The notes under the pieces are model-generated. The model did not search any database, was not told the DNA's origin, and worked only from the letters and a program-made list of their open reading frames with translations. Below are positions 54,771 to 63,678 of a DNA stretch of 64,000 nucleotides, piece after piece. The DNA comes from Chryseobacterium sp. MEBOG06 (GTDB lineage Bacteria > Bacteroidota > Bacteroidia > Flavobacteriales > Weeksellaceae). Location: positions 3,844,001-3,908,000 of the forward strand of contig NZ_CP084580.1 of assembly GCF_021869765.1 (NCBI RefSeq), written 5' to 3'. The position numbers were made by a program, and so were the translations under genes. Every line of letters starts with the position of its first letter. The first letter of the stretch is position 1.

Positions 54771-55436
54771 TCACTTTAATATTCTGGCAATCTCTTTAAA
54801 CCCTAATGATTCCGCATGCTGCAAAGGTGTTTTTCCTGAATGATCAGGAATATTGAGATCAGCTCCGTTATCTTTCAAAATATGTACAATTTCCTGATAT
54901 TTTTGAGTTCCGTTTCCAAGGATTACAGCTTCCATTAAAGCAGTCCAGCCTAATCTATTCACATGATTAATTGGAAATCCCTTTGCTTCAGCCAAAACTT
55001 TTACTGTTTCTACATGACCACGTTCACATGCAGGAATCAGAGCTGTACCATTATAACGGTTAAAGACCTCAAAACGGGCACCATGATCAAGGAATAGTCT
55101 TACCAACTCGGTCTGCCCGCTTGCTCCTGCATATAAAAAAGGACTGTCAAGCTGATCATCCTGAAGGTTAACATCTGCTTTATAAGAAATGAGCATCTTT
55201 GCTATTTCGGTCTGCTTCCCTATAGTGGCAATAAGAAGTAAAGAACGTCCATTATTATCCTTGGTATTGACATCAGCACCTTTATCCAAAGCCGATTTTA
55301 CAGCAGCTCTATTATTTTTATTTACCTGATTTATGATATCACTTTCCTGCATCATCTCTTGTTTTGGAAAATCTATGGGCTTCTCTTCACAGGCACTCAG
55401 ACTTCCAAATGCCAAAAGAAATACGAATACTTTCAT
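54771..55436 (-). CDS. Ankyrin-repeat lipoprotein
   Basis: A 221-residue lipoprotein with lipobox GSLSAC (Cys 16), followed by EEKPID. Five or so ankyrin repeats follow (ALDKGADVNTKDNNGRSLLL, ISYKADVNLQDDQLDSPFLY, GWTALMEAVILG, DNGADLNIPDHSGKTPLQHA, in parts). ATG 55436 gives the better signal peptide; ATG 55442 adds two residues. Ankyrin folds bind proteins, so it may be a partner or inhibitor of the exported amidohydrolase encoded 19 bp upstream (inference). Confidence 0.88.
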   Translation of the reverse strand: MKVFVFLLAFGSLSACEEKPIDFPKQEMMQESDIINQVNKNNRAAVKSALDKGADVNTKDNNGRSLLLIATIGKQTEIAKMLISYKADVNLQDDQLDSPFLYAGASGQTELVRLFLDHGARFEVFNRYNGTALIPACERGHVETVKVLAEAKGFPINHVNRLGWTALMEAVILGNGTQKYQEIVHILKDNGADLNIPDHSGKTPLQHAESLGFKEIARILK

Positions 55437-55454
55437 TGTCATTCGTTTTTTGAA

Positions 55455-56789
55455 TTAAAAAACAACATTTCCCTGATGTACCAGCGACTTCACTTCTGAA
55501 ATCCTTGACACCGCTTCCGCTGAACAGCTTGCATCTATCAGTACAAAATCTGCCTGGTCTCCGGATTTAGGCCATTGCCGGGTTCCTTTATCATCCAATG
55601 GAAGAATGTTTCCTGTAGCCAGTTTTAAGCTTCTTGACAATAGAAATTCTGTTGAATATCCATACAATTGTGCCATCAGGTTAGCTTTCTGAAGTACACT
55701 TCCTGTTCCGAAGGTGTTCCAATGATCTATAATACTGTCGTTACCTGTCAAAACAGTTACATTATGCTTGTACAATGTTGGAATCGGCATAATCATTCTT
55801 CCAAAAGGTATAGTAGAAACAATTCCAATCTTTGCATCCCCTAATTTTTCCGCTATTTCTTCCTGTTTGGCCCCTTCCAACTTAGCCAGTATAAAACAAT
55901 GGCTCAAATAGGTTTTCCCTTGTAAGGAAGGATTTTCATTAACTTTTTTAATCAGATATTCTACTGTTTTCAAACCGGAATCAGCAGTTTCATGTAAGTG
56001 AATATCTATTCCTTTTTTGTTATCCAAAGCAAGCTGAACCGTGAAATCAACTACTTTTTCAATATTGCCATCAATGTTGAACGGATCTACCCCTCCAATG
56101 AAATCAATATCCATTTTCGCGGCCTCCTTCAGGTAAGGCGCTGAATCTGTATAAAACACACCATGCTGCGGAAATGCCACCAGCTCTGCTCCAAAGCCCT
56201 TCTTTTTATTTTCTAAAGCTTTCTGAAGATTCTTTAAAGACTGAAGTTTTGAAGTGGGTTCAATATTCACATGGCTTCTGGCATATGAAGTTCCTTTGGA
56301 CTGCAATAATTCAATCATTTTTTCAGCTTTAAATGTTGATTTTTTCAACATTTCAGGTAGAATTTTCTTCTCCAGCTCAATCATTCCCTTTACTCCTCCG
56401 GTTCTTTTTCTGACGGCTTGCCATTGATCTCCATAGAAAGTTTTATCCAGATGGATATGCATATCTTTAAATGCAGGCAGCATCAGCAGCCCTTTTGCAT
56501 CTATAGCTTTTGCATCAGGTTGGTTGGAAGCGATTTTTGTTATCTTTCCATTTTCAATTTCTACATAAAACAGATCGGTTTTGGTAGAAGAGACTTCTCC
56601 TTCTTCATATACAAAACCCGTTTCAAGACGGACATTTTTAAGGCTCTGTTTTCCTTTTACTGAGATGTTATTTTCATCAAAAAACGGGGATGCTGTCATG
56701 ATGTTGGGGATTAAAGTAAGTCCCGCCATTGCCAATGCTGAATTTCTGATAAAATCTTTACGGGATATATTGTTGTCTGAAGCCTTCAT
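55455..56789 (-). CDS. Cytosine-deaminase-like amidohydrolase, exported paralogue
   Basis: A 444-residue amidohydrolase with an N-terminal export sequence (ISRKDFIRNSALAMAGLTLIP) shaped like a Tat signal, though the twin-arginine is Arg-Lys. Metal ligands are in KDMHIHLDKTFYG, IDIHLHETADSG, LSHCFILAKL and TGNDSIIDHW. It is a clear paralogue of the gene at 52429. ATG 56789 was chosen over a TTG six bases upstream. A TAATTTTG box (56808-56815) precedes it, and the ankyrin lipoprotein follows 19 bp later. Substrate unknown. Confidence 0.87.
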   Translation of the reverse strand: MKASDNNISRKDFIRNSALAMAGLTLIPNIMTASPFFDENNISVKGKQSLKNVRLETGFVYEEGEVSSTKTDLFYVEIENGKITKIASNQPDAKAIDAKGLLMLPAFKDMHIHLDKTFYGDQWQAVRKRTGGVKGMIELEKKILPEMLKKSTFKAEKMIELLQSKGTSYARSHVNIEPTSKLQSLKNLQKALENKKKGFGAELVAFPQHGVFYTDSAPYLKEAAKMDIDFIGGVDPFNIDGNIEKVVDFTVQLALDNKKGIDIHLHETADSGLKTVEYLIKKVNENPSLQGKTYLSHCFILAKLEGAKQEEIAEKLGDAKIGIVSTIPFGRMIMPIPTLYKHNVTVLTGNDSIIDHWNTFGTGSVLQKANLMAQLYGYSTEFLLSRSLKLATGNILPLDDKGTRQWPKSGDQADFVLIDASCSAEAVSRISEVKSLVHQGNVVF

Positions 56790-56807
56790 TTCCAATCTAT
56801 TTTATGA

Positions 56808-56815
56808 CAAAATTA
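56808..56815 (-). promoter_or_regulatory. -7 box for the exported amidohydrolase-ankyrin operon
   Basis: The minus strand reads TAATTTTG, an exact consensus match, 19 nt upstream of ATG 56789. Confidence 0.45.
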
Positions 56816-56976
56816 AAAAGTTCTGTCATGAACGAAGTGTATGGTTTATAACAACATCTGTATAATTTATTGATAAGTTATTTCATATCAATAAATTTAT
56901 GCAGTATTCAATGCTCATTGGGAATTATAAAGAAGCGTGTTCATTATGTATGCGGATTATTTTTCAGATAAAAAAA

Positions 56977-56995
56977 ACCGGATATAAAATCCGGT
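56977..56995 (-). terminator. Terminator of hemL
   Basis: Perfect 7-bp stem (ACCGGAT, 56977-56983; ATCCGGT, 56989-56995) with a 5-nt loop and a T tract on the minus strand, just after the hemL stop. Confidence 0.75.
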
Positions 56996-57004
56996 CTGTT
57001 TATA

Positions 57005-58294
57005 TTACTTATTAGAATATTCAAATTTTCTTACAGCTTCCAGCGTCATATCAAGCTCTTTATCTTTGATTGCGTCACTGATAAAGTATGTTTCATAACC
57101 ACTTGGTGGAAGATATACTCCATTCTGAAGCATTTGATGGAAGAAGTTATTAAATAATGAATGATTAGCTTCCTGCGCCTCATCAAAGTTGGAAACTCTG
57201 TTGATATCGAAGAATACAGACATCATAGAACCTTTTCTGTTAATTTTATGAGCAATTCCCTTTTCGTTCAGAATTTTTCCTATTTCAAAATCTAAGGTCT
57301 CAGTTGTCTTCTCTAATCTGTTGAAAAATTCAGGATCATTTTTAATCAGCTGAAGTGTTTTTAATCCCGCTCTCATTGCCAATGGATTTCCACTTAATGT
57401 TCCGGCCTGGTATACTCCTCCTTTTGGAGCAAGATGATCCATAATTTCATTTTTCCCTGCAAAAGCTCCTACCGGAAGTCCTCCTCCGATTACTTTTCCA
57501 TAAGTAACGAGGTCTGCTTTCACATTAAAAAGTTCCTGTGCCCCACCAAAAGCCAATCTGAAACCGGTCATTACTTCATCAAAGATTAATAAAGCACCGT
57601 TTTCATCACAGATTTTTCTTAAGTTCTGAAGGAAATTATTTTCGGGTAATACACATCCCATATTTCCGGCAACCGGTTCAATAATAACGGCTGCTATTTC
57701 TCCCTGGTTATGACGGAACAGATCTTCAACCTGCTCAAAATCATTATAACGGGCCAATAAAGTATCTTTTGCCGTACCTGCAGTTACTCCCGGAGAATTT
57801 GGGTTTCCGAATGTAGCAGCACCACTTCCTGCTTTGATAAGGAATGAATCTGAATGTCCGTGATAACAGCCTTCAAATTTTACAATCTTATCTCTTCCAG
57901 TATATCCTCTTGCCAGTCTGATAGCACTCATACATGCTTCTGTTCCCGAAGAAACCATTCTGATCTGGTCAATATTCGGAACATTTTCAACAATGAATTT
58001 TGCAATTTCGGTTTCAAGTTCTGTAGGAGCCCCAAAAGAGAACCCTTTCTCTGCCTGGATTTTAAGCTCTTCAAGCACTTCAGGATGTGTATGTCCTAAA
58101 ATTGCCGGACCCCATGAATTGATATAATCGATATAGGTATTATCGTCTGCATCGGTAAGGTAAGCACCTTTAGCAGATTTCATAAAAACAGGCACTCCTC
58201 CTACGGATTTGAATGCTCTTACCGGAGAGTTTACTCCTCCCGGAATGTATTTGTAGGCTTCATCAAATAAAGCCGAACTTCTTTGATACTTCAT
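57005..58294 (-). CDS. hemL: Glutamate-1-semialdehyde 2,1-aminomutase
   Basis: A 429-residue PLP enzyme of the normal HemL length, making 5-aminolevulinate for haem in the C5 pathway. Motifs: [59 protein letters not shown], and the cofactor Lys in [20 protein letters not shown] 58294 gives the usual start ([11 protein letters not shown]). The gene next upstream encodes a glucosaminidase, 67 bp away. No other haem gene is nearby. Confidence 0.97.
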   Translation of the reverse strand: MKYQRSSALFDEAYKYIPGGVNSPVRAFKSVGGVPVFMKSAKGAYLTDADDNTYIDYINSWGPAILGHTHPEVLEELKIQAEKGFSFGAPTELETEIAKFIVENVPNIDQIRMVSSGTEACMSAIRLARGYTGRDKIVKFEGCYHGHSDSFLIKAGSGAATFGNPNSPGVTAGTAKDTLLARYNDFEQVEDLFRHNQGEIAAVIIEPVAGNMGCVLPENNFLQNLRKICDENGALLIFDEVMTGFRLAFGGAQELFNVKADLVTYGKVIGGGLPVGAFAGKNEIMDHLAPKGGVYQAGTLSGNPLAMRAGLKTLQLIKNDPEFFNRLEKTTETLDFEIGKILNEKGIAHKINRKGSMMSVFFDINRVSNFDEAQEANHSLFNNFFHQMLQNGVYLPPSGYETYFISDAIKDKELDMTLEAVRKFEYSNK

Positions 58295-58361
58295 ATAGTA
58301 GTTGATAGCTAATAGGTGATAGTCAGCAATCCAATGTCAACTACCAGACTATTAACAAAAA

Positions 58362-59420
58362 TTAGTTTCTAGGTTTTTTGTCTATTAAATAAATCAATTG
58401 TCCTGCAGATGGCTGTTGTCCTTCATCCATTCTGTTTTTAGCATATAATTTATTTAATTTGATTCCGAATTTCTGTGCGATATCGTGCATATCTTCTCCA
58501 GATTCTGCTTTGTATGTGGCTGTATTTCCTGTAGAGTTTTTGGATTCAAGGAAAACAATATCATTCTTCTTCAAAGTTTCACCTTCAAGCTCGTTCCATT
58601 TCATCAATCTGCTTTCGCTGACTTTGAATTTGTTGGCAATGAACTTTACGTCAGTATCTTCAGGGATTACAATATATTTAAGACCGTCATTAGGATGACT
58701 TTTAATAAGAATTGAGTTAAGAATTTCAGCTTTCGTTTTGATTCTCTCTACTCTTTTCTGCTGCTGTGCGTAAGAAGTCTGTTTGTAAGGAACTTCTACG
58801 GTAACCGGCTCTTTGGCTTTTCTTCCTGCTTTTGCAGGTTCCAGCTGTGCCATGAAAGTTCTGTCGTCTTTCAGGTCCGGATACATTTTAAGAACGGCAT
58901 ACAATACTTCGTTAGAACTGGTATTGTCGTACTCATATAATTTATATTTTTCAATTTTAGTGATCAGGATGGCAGCATAGCGGGGATTGGTTGCATAACC
59001 TGCCTTTTTTAAGCCATATGCCCACGCTCTGTAGTCTTTCATATCCAGTTTGAAAAGATTTGCGTAATATTTTCTGGTAGATAAGAATATGGAATGGTCT
59101 TCATAAGACTGCCTTGGGTCTTCATATACACGGAAGCATTCATTGGGAGCGTCGTCAGTATGTTTCATCGTTTTACCGGCCCAGTCTTCTTTACATTTTA
59201 TGCCGAAATGGTTTTTACCTTCCAACGCTAATCTGCTTTGCCCGCCTCCGGTTTCCAGAAGTCCCTGTGCTAGTGTAATAGAAGCTGGAATTTTATATTT
59301 TTCCATTTCTTCTACTGCATATTTAGCAAACTTCTGAATGTACTGATCTTCGGTTGCCCAGCTCTGGGCTGAAAATTTTGATAAAACTAAAAGGCTTATG
59401 GATAGAAAAAGTCTTTTCAT
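58362..59420 (-). CDS. Glucosaminidase-domain/LysM cell-wall hydrolase
   Basis: A 352-residue exported peptidoglycan hydrolase. The signal peptide ends KFSAQ. A glucosaminidase (GH73-type) domain covers about 25-165, with SITLAQGLLETGGGQSRLA carrying the catalytic Glu and KNHFGIKCK. Two LysM-like segments follow near 230-280 (KYIVIPEDTDVKFIANKFKV) and 300-350 (DMHDIAQKFGIKLNKLYAKN). ATG 59420 is used; a TTG nine bases upstream is less likely. It probably hydrolyses cell wall during growth or division. The PLP gene upstream ends 15 bp before it starts. Confidence 0.9.
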   Translation of the reverse strand: MKRLFLSISLLVLSKFSAQSWATEDQYIQKFAKYAVEEMEKYKIPASITLAQGLLETGGGQSRLALEGKNHFGIKCKEDWAGKTMKHTDDAPNECFRVYEDPRQSYEDHSIFLSTRKYYANLFKLDMKDYRAWAYGLKKAGYATNPRYAAILITKIEKYKLYEYDNTSSNEVLYAVLKMYPDLKDDRTFMAQLEPAKAGRKAKEPVTVEVPYKQTSYAQQQKRVERIKTKAEILNSILIKSHPNDGLKYIVIPEDTDVKFIANKFKVSESRLMKWNELEGETLKKNDIVFLESKNSTGNTATYKAESGEDMHDIAQKFGIKLNKLYAKNRMDEGQQPSAGQLIYLIDKKPRN

Positions 59421-59435
59421 GTTTTTCAATTTTAC

Positions 59436-60344
59436 TTATATAATTAAATTTCTATTCTGTTTTTCTAAAAGCAGATTAGCGCCTTCAATTCCCTGTAGTC
59501 CTCCAGTATGAAAGCATAAAATCCTGCTGTTTTCAGGAAAAAAATCTTCTTCAATGAGTTCAAAAATCTTCTGCATCATTTTTCCTGTATATATCGGTTC
59601 TAAAGGAATACCATATTTCTCTTTGAAATCATTGATAAAACGGATATTCTCATCATTTATCCTGCCATAACCTCCGAATCCTGAATCTATTAGATTAAAA
59701 TTCTCTTTCAAAGTTAATTCAGATATTTTATTTTCCAGTGAAGCATCATTAACTACTTTAAATCCTACAACTTTCTGATTGTCTTCACAGAATTTTGAAA
59801 TTCCGGCAACGGTTCCTCCGGTTCCGACTGCCGTGCAAAGATAGTCAAAATCTTTTGTTTGCTCATTGAGCATCATTTTCACCCCTGCCACAGCATCTTC
59901 ATTGGTACCTCCTTCAGGAACCACTAATGCCTCCGGAAACTCTTGCTGAAGGAATTCTGTGAGTTTTTCTTTATGACGATATTCTTCACGGCTGACAAAT
60001 TTCAGGTTCATTCCGTTTCTTTTGGCAAAAAGTAAAGTAGGATTATCTCGCCACTTATGTTCCAGCTCTTCTCCTCTTATGATCCCCAGGGTAGGAATGC
60101 CTGCGAGATTTCCTACTGCAGAAAGGGCCGCAATATGGTTGGAAAATGCTCCGCCAAAAGTGATAATATAAGGTTTATCAGGATCTCCTGCCAGATAGTT
60201 ATTAATATTATAAAAAAGTTTCCAGTATTTGTTCCCCGAAATTTGAGGGTGGACCAGATCTTCCCTTTTAATGAAGAGCTTTATATTTTTATGGATTGGA
60301 ATTTCCTGAATAGGAATAGGTTCTGTAGGAAGTTTTAATAGCAT
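59436..60344 (-). CDS. PLP-dependent ACC deaminase/D-cysteine desulfhydrase family enzyme
   Basis: A 302-residue fold-type II PLP enzyme. The cofactor Lys is near 39 (VHPQISGNKYWKL), the substrate loop is TFGGAFSNHIAALSAVG, and the phosphate loop is TAVGTGGTVAGIS. These match the 1-aminocyclopropane-1-carboxylate deaminase/D-cysteine desulfhydrase family. Which of the two substrates it uses cannot be told; a role in D-cysteine or related amino acid breakdown is commonest outside plant-associated bacteria. It is the first gene of a probable unit with the glucosaminidase gene. Confidence 0.85.
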   Translation of the reverse strand: MLLKLPTEPIPIQEIPIHKNIKLFIKREDLVHPQISGNKYWKLFYNINNYLAGDPDKPYIITFGGAFSNHIAALSAVGNLAGIPTLGIIRGEELEHKWRDNPTLLFAKRNGMNLKFVSREEYRHKEKLTEFLQQEFPEALVVPEGGTNEDAVAGVKMMLNEQTKDFDYLCTAVGTGGTVAGISKFCEDNQKVVGFKVVNDASLENKISELTLKENFNLIDSGFGGYGRINDENIRFINDFKEKYGIPLEPIYTGKMMQKIFELIEEDFFPENSRILCFHTGGLQGIEGANLLLEKQNRNLII

Positions 60345-60631
60345 TTCAGTTTTGACTATTCAAGATTTATTTTGCAAAAGTAGGAAAAGATTTAGTGTTG
60401 TGGAGGTTTTATGTTTTTATAGAGTATGGGTTCTTTTTTTGACCAAAGATGACACGGATTTTCACAGATGATTGGACTTGAGATGAGAGGGGCTTGGGTT
60501 TGAGTAAATTATATGTGTTTTGATTTATTTGGTGAGAGGGATGAACCCGCCGATCTTATTGTATATATGGAATATTGGAATTCATGAGCCTACATACAGA
60601 TCCCGAAATGGGACATTCAACATTTATGATT

Positions 60632-60958
60632 CTATAAATATTTTCTGAAGTTCCAGAATTTTCTTTTTTTGAGATAGTTTAGGTTATTTTCATTGGCGTA
60701 GGCTTCTCTTTCAAATGAGATTCTTCTGTAAGCCTGATAGCCGTCTTTGAGTTTGAAAAACCAGTAATAATACTCAATGACATAAAAAATGTAGAAAAAA
60801 ATAATGAGCATTTCCAGCTGCTGGCGTAGATGGATTTTTTCGTGATTGATAAGTACATTATTTTCCTTATCTTCGGGTTTCCTTATGAAGATAAAGGGAA
60901 AAAGAGCTATGCCGTTAATTTTTAATTTTTTTAATGGCTTTTGGCACACAATTATCAT
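60632..60958 (-). CDS. Mini M56-like membrane protein with an HExxH motif
   Basis: A 108-residue protein from ATG 60958. The motif NHEKIHLRQQLEM has the HExxH form of M56/BlaR1-type membrane peptidases, followed by one or two helices (LIIFFYIFYVIEYYYWFF) and FEREAYANE, whose Glu could be the third zinc ligand. It is a minimal version of that fold, with no sensor domain. Whether it is catalytic is unknown. The longer open frame to 61117 would run antisense through the DUF5522 gene, so I reject it. Confidence 0.7.
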   Translation of the reverse strand: MIIVCQKPLKKLKINGIALFPFIFIRKPEDKENNVLINHEKIHLRQQLEMLIIFFYIFYVIEYYYWFFKLKDGYQAYRRISFEREAYANENNLNYLKKRKFWNFRKYL

Positions 60959-60994
60959 ATAACAAATATAAAAAGTTTTTTGACTTGCATTTAA

Positions 60995-61180
<186 letters not shown>

Positions 61181-61186
61181 AATAAA

Positions 61187-61717
61187 ATGAGAAAATACAT
61201 TTTTATTTTGTTGGCATCAGCTACATTAGGTTTAACTTCCTGTAGCCCTTTTCAGATACGCTCAGATTATGCTGAAACCGCCAATTTCAATTCTTACAAA
61301 ACATATAAAATAAGAATTGACGATTTGAAACTGAATGATATTGATAAAGACAGAGTTCTTAATGAACTGTCGAGACAGCTTCAAAGCAAAGGACTTCAGT
61401 CCGGAGAGAATCCTGATCTTATTATCAACGTAAAAGCGAATCATAAAAAAATCACTGACATCAATACGACTTCTCCTTACGGTATGTGGGGATGGGGCGG
61501 CCCATTCGGATGGGGGGTTGGTATGAACAGAACATGGACCAGCAATTACAATGAAGGAGCACTAATCGTAGACCTGATTGATGCAAAAACCAATAAATTG
61601 GTTTGGCAGGGTATAGGAAGCGGAATTTCTGTAGATTCTCCAAAATCTAAACAGAGACAGATTCCTGAAATCATGGCTGAGATTATGAAAAATTATCCGC
61701 CACAACTGAAAAAATAA
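61187..61717 (+). CDS. DUF4136 lipoprotein
   Basis: A 176-residue lipoprotein with lipobox LGLTSC (Cys 19). DUF4136 features are the SDYAETANFNSYKTYKI opening and the GALIVDLIDAKTNKLVWQGIGSG segment. A Gly/Trp-rich stretch (GMWGWGGPFGWGVGM) lies in the middle. The family is found in the periplasm or outer membrane of many Gram-negatives with no known activity. It ends before a strong hairpin. Confidence 0.88.
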   Translation: MRKYIFILLASATLGLTSCSPFQIRSDYAETANFNSYKTYKIRIDDLKLNDIDKDRVLNELSRQLQSKGLQSGENPDLIINVKANHKKITDINTTSPYGMWGWGGPFGWGVGMNRTWTSNYNEGALIVDLIDAKTNKLVWQGIGSGISVDSPKSKQRQIPEIMAEIMKNYPPQLKK

Positions 61718-61738
61718 AATTTAAATCATCCATTATAT

Positions 61739-61763
61739 AGCCGGTACATCTCTTGTGCCGGCT
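61739..61763 (+). terminator. Terminator of the DUF5522-DUF4136 unit
   Basis: Stem AGCCGGTACA (61739-61748) with TGTGCCGGCT (61754-61763), 9 of 10 paired, followed by six T. The rest of the gap to 61997 holds no gene that I can see. Confidence 0.8.
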
Positions 61764-61997
61764 TTTTTATTTGTTTAAACGGTCTAAAGCACACCCTATT
61801 CATATTTTACAACTCAACTTTTTCTTTTTGCCAATTCATGACCCGCTCTACTAAGATTAAAATGTATTTTAAAGGTGAAATATTGATCACTTATTTAGTA
61901 TTGCCTGTCAATTTTTGAATGTTGTACATTCAAAATTAATAATAATGTAATTTTTGATTGATAAAAATGTAGTATTCTTGCTAAAACTTGTATTGAT

Positions 61998-63524
61998 ATG
62001 AAAAAAATCATCTTATTCTCTGTATTTGCGGGACTTGCCCAAGCTCAGGCTCCTGCAGGATATTATAATTCAGCCAACGGACTGAGTGGCGCAGCACTGA
62101 AAACAGCATTAAGCAGCATTGTCACCAGCGGACATCAGGACAAAGGGTACAATGGGTTGTGGACGGCCTACAAAACCACAGATATTGATAAGGATTACGA
62201 AAATGACGGGTCTATTCTTGACATTTATTCCGAAAAACCTGTAGGTGCTGATCCTTATAAATATACGCCCGGAACAAACCAGTGCGGGACTTATTCTACA
62301 GAAGGAAACTGTTATAACAGGGAACATATTATTCCTCAGAGCCTGTTTAATGAAGCTTCCCCAATGGTAGCTGATATTCACTTCATCAGAGCTACTGACG
62401 GGAAGGTAAACGGAATGAGAAGTAATTATCCTTTCGGAAAGGTAGGAAGTGCTACTTTTACTTCTAAAAACGGATCAAAACTTGGTAGTTCTGCTTCTTC
62501 GGGATATGCCGGAACCGTTTTTGAACCTATCGATGAGTTTAAAGGGGATGTAGCCCGTATGATCTTCTATTTTGTCACCCGTTATCAAAGTAAGCTTTCT
62601 TCTTTTACATCGGGAAATATGCTGGGAAGTTCTACGTTTCCCGGATTACAGACCTGGGAACTGAATGTTCTTCTGGCGTGGCATAATCAGGATCCTGTTT
62701 CTCAGGCAGAAATCAAAAGGAATAATGCGTCTTACAGTTATCAGGGTAACAGAAATCCTTTTATTGATAATCCCAATTATGTCAATCTTATCTGGGGCTC
62801 TTCCAATACAAACGGAACAAATACGAACCCTACTACTCCTTCAACGAACTGTGGAAGCGAAAGTTTTGAAACTATTCCGGCTGCCAGCGCTTCTTATTCC
62901 ACTACTACCTGGAGTAACAACGGTATTTCATGGACTGCCACAGATTCGAGAACTGACCAGACAATCAATAATAAAGCGATTACGGTAAGAAGCGGCTCGT
63001 TAACTTCCGGTAATTCCGGAAATGGTATTGGTTCTTTAACGGTAACCACTCAGCTTAAGTTTACGGGAACTAACGGAACTTTTGATGTAAAGGTCAACGG
63101 AACTAAAGTGGGGACTGTTCCTTATAGTGCAACAGCGGCAACCACAACCATCAGTAATATCAATGTTTCAGGAAATGTATCGGTAAGCCTTGTGAATACT
63201 TCAACAAGCAACAGGGTCGCGATTGATGACCTTACCTGGACCTGCTATTCCGGATCTGCTTCAAGACAAATTCAAAGTATTGCAACTGATACTTCTGTAC
63301 AAGGCTTTACCATTTCTCCTAACCCGGTTACCAATCAGGAGATTTTTGTAAACGGCGACCTTCAGCATGTTAAAAAGGCAGAAATCTATAGTCTTCAGGG
63401 TAAGGTTTTGCAGAGCATTGACCAGCCTTTCAAAAATGGCAATTCAATCAGGACGAGAAATCTTGGCCAGGGAGTTTATATTCTAAAACTGGATCAGTCT
63501 ACCATGCAGTTTTTAGTAAAATAA
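61998..63524 (+). CDS. Secreted endonuclease I with T9SS sorting domain
   Basis: A 508-residue exported nuclease. Signal peptide about 1-17 (GLAQAQA). The endonuclease I domain covers about 20-260, with the His-Me metal motif CYNREHIIPQSLFNE and ADIHFIRATDGKVNGMRSNYPFG. A beta-rich domain follows (about 285-425). The last about 75 residues are a type A T9SS sorting domain (FTISPNPVTNQEIFV, LQGKVLQSI, LGQGVYILKL), so it should be exported by the type IX system. Likely role: degrading extracellular DNA for nutrients or defence (inference). Confidence 0.92.
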   Translation: MKKIILFSVFAGLAQAQAPAGYYNSANGLSGAALKTALSSIVTSGHQDKGYNGLWTAYKTTDIDKDYENDGSILDIYSEKPVGADPYKYTPGTNQCGTYSTEGNCYNREHIIPQSLFNEASPMVADIHFIRATDGKVNGMRSNYPFGKVGSATFTSKNGSKLGSSASSGYAGTVFEPIDEFKGDVARMIFYFVTRYQSKLSSFTSGNMLGSSTFPGLQTWELNVLLAWHNQDPVSQAEIKRNNASYSYQGNRNPFIDNPNYVNLIWGSSNTNGTNTNPTTPSTNCGSESFETIPAASASYSTTTWSNNGISWTATDSRTDQTINNKAITVRSGSLTSGNSGNGIGSLTVTTQLKFTGTNGTFDVKVNGTKVGTVPYSATAATTTISNINVSGNVSVSLVNTSTSNRVAIDDLTWTCYSGSASRQIQSIATDTSVQGFTISPNPVTNQEIFVNGDLQHVKKAEIYSLQGKVLQSIDQPFKNGNSIRTRNLGQGVYILKLDQSTMQFLVK

Positions 63525-63545
63525 TCTTAAGATTTAAGGATATAA

Positions 63546-63580
63546 AAAAGGTTGGTCTCTGTTTTTGAGGCCAACCTTTT
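63546..63580. terminator. Terminator of the endonuclease gene
   Basis: Stem AAAAGGTTGG (63546-63555) with CCAACCTTTT (63571-63580), extended by CTC/GAG across a one-pair gap. T tracts lie on both sides, so it may serve both convergent genes. Confidence 0.8.
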
Positions 63581-63678
63581 GTTATTTATTAATTCTCCTA
63601 ATGATTATAACAGTATCGATTTTTTGATATGTTTTTTGACATAAAATTTACTGTAAACCTTTTGCTTATTCTTCATTA

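Noticed and set aside
60440-60480. ACACGGATTTTCACAGATG-like motif
   Set aside because: Resembles a sequence seen scattered in Flavobacteriia but only one short copy is visible here.
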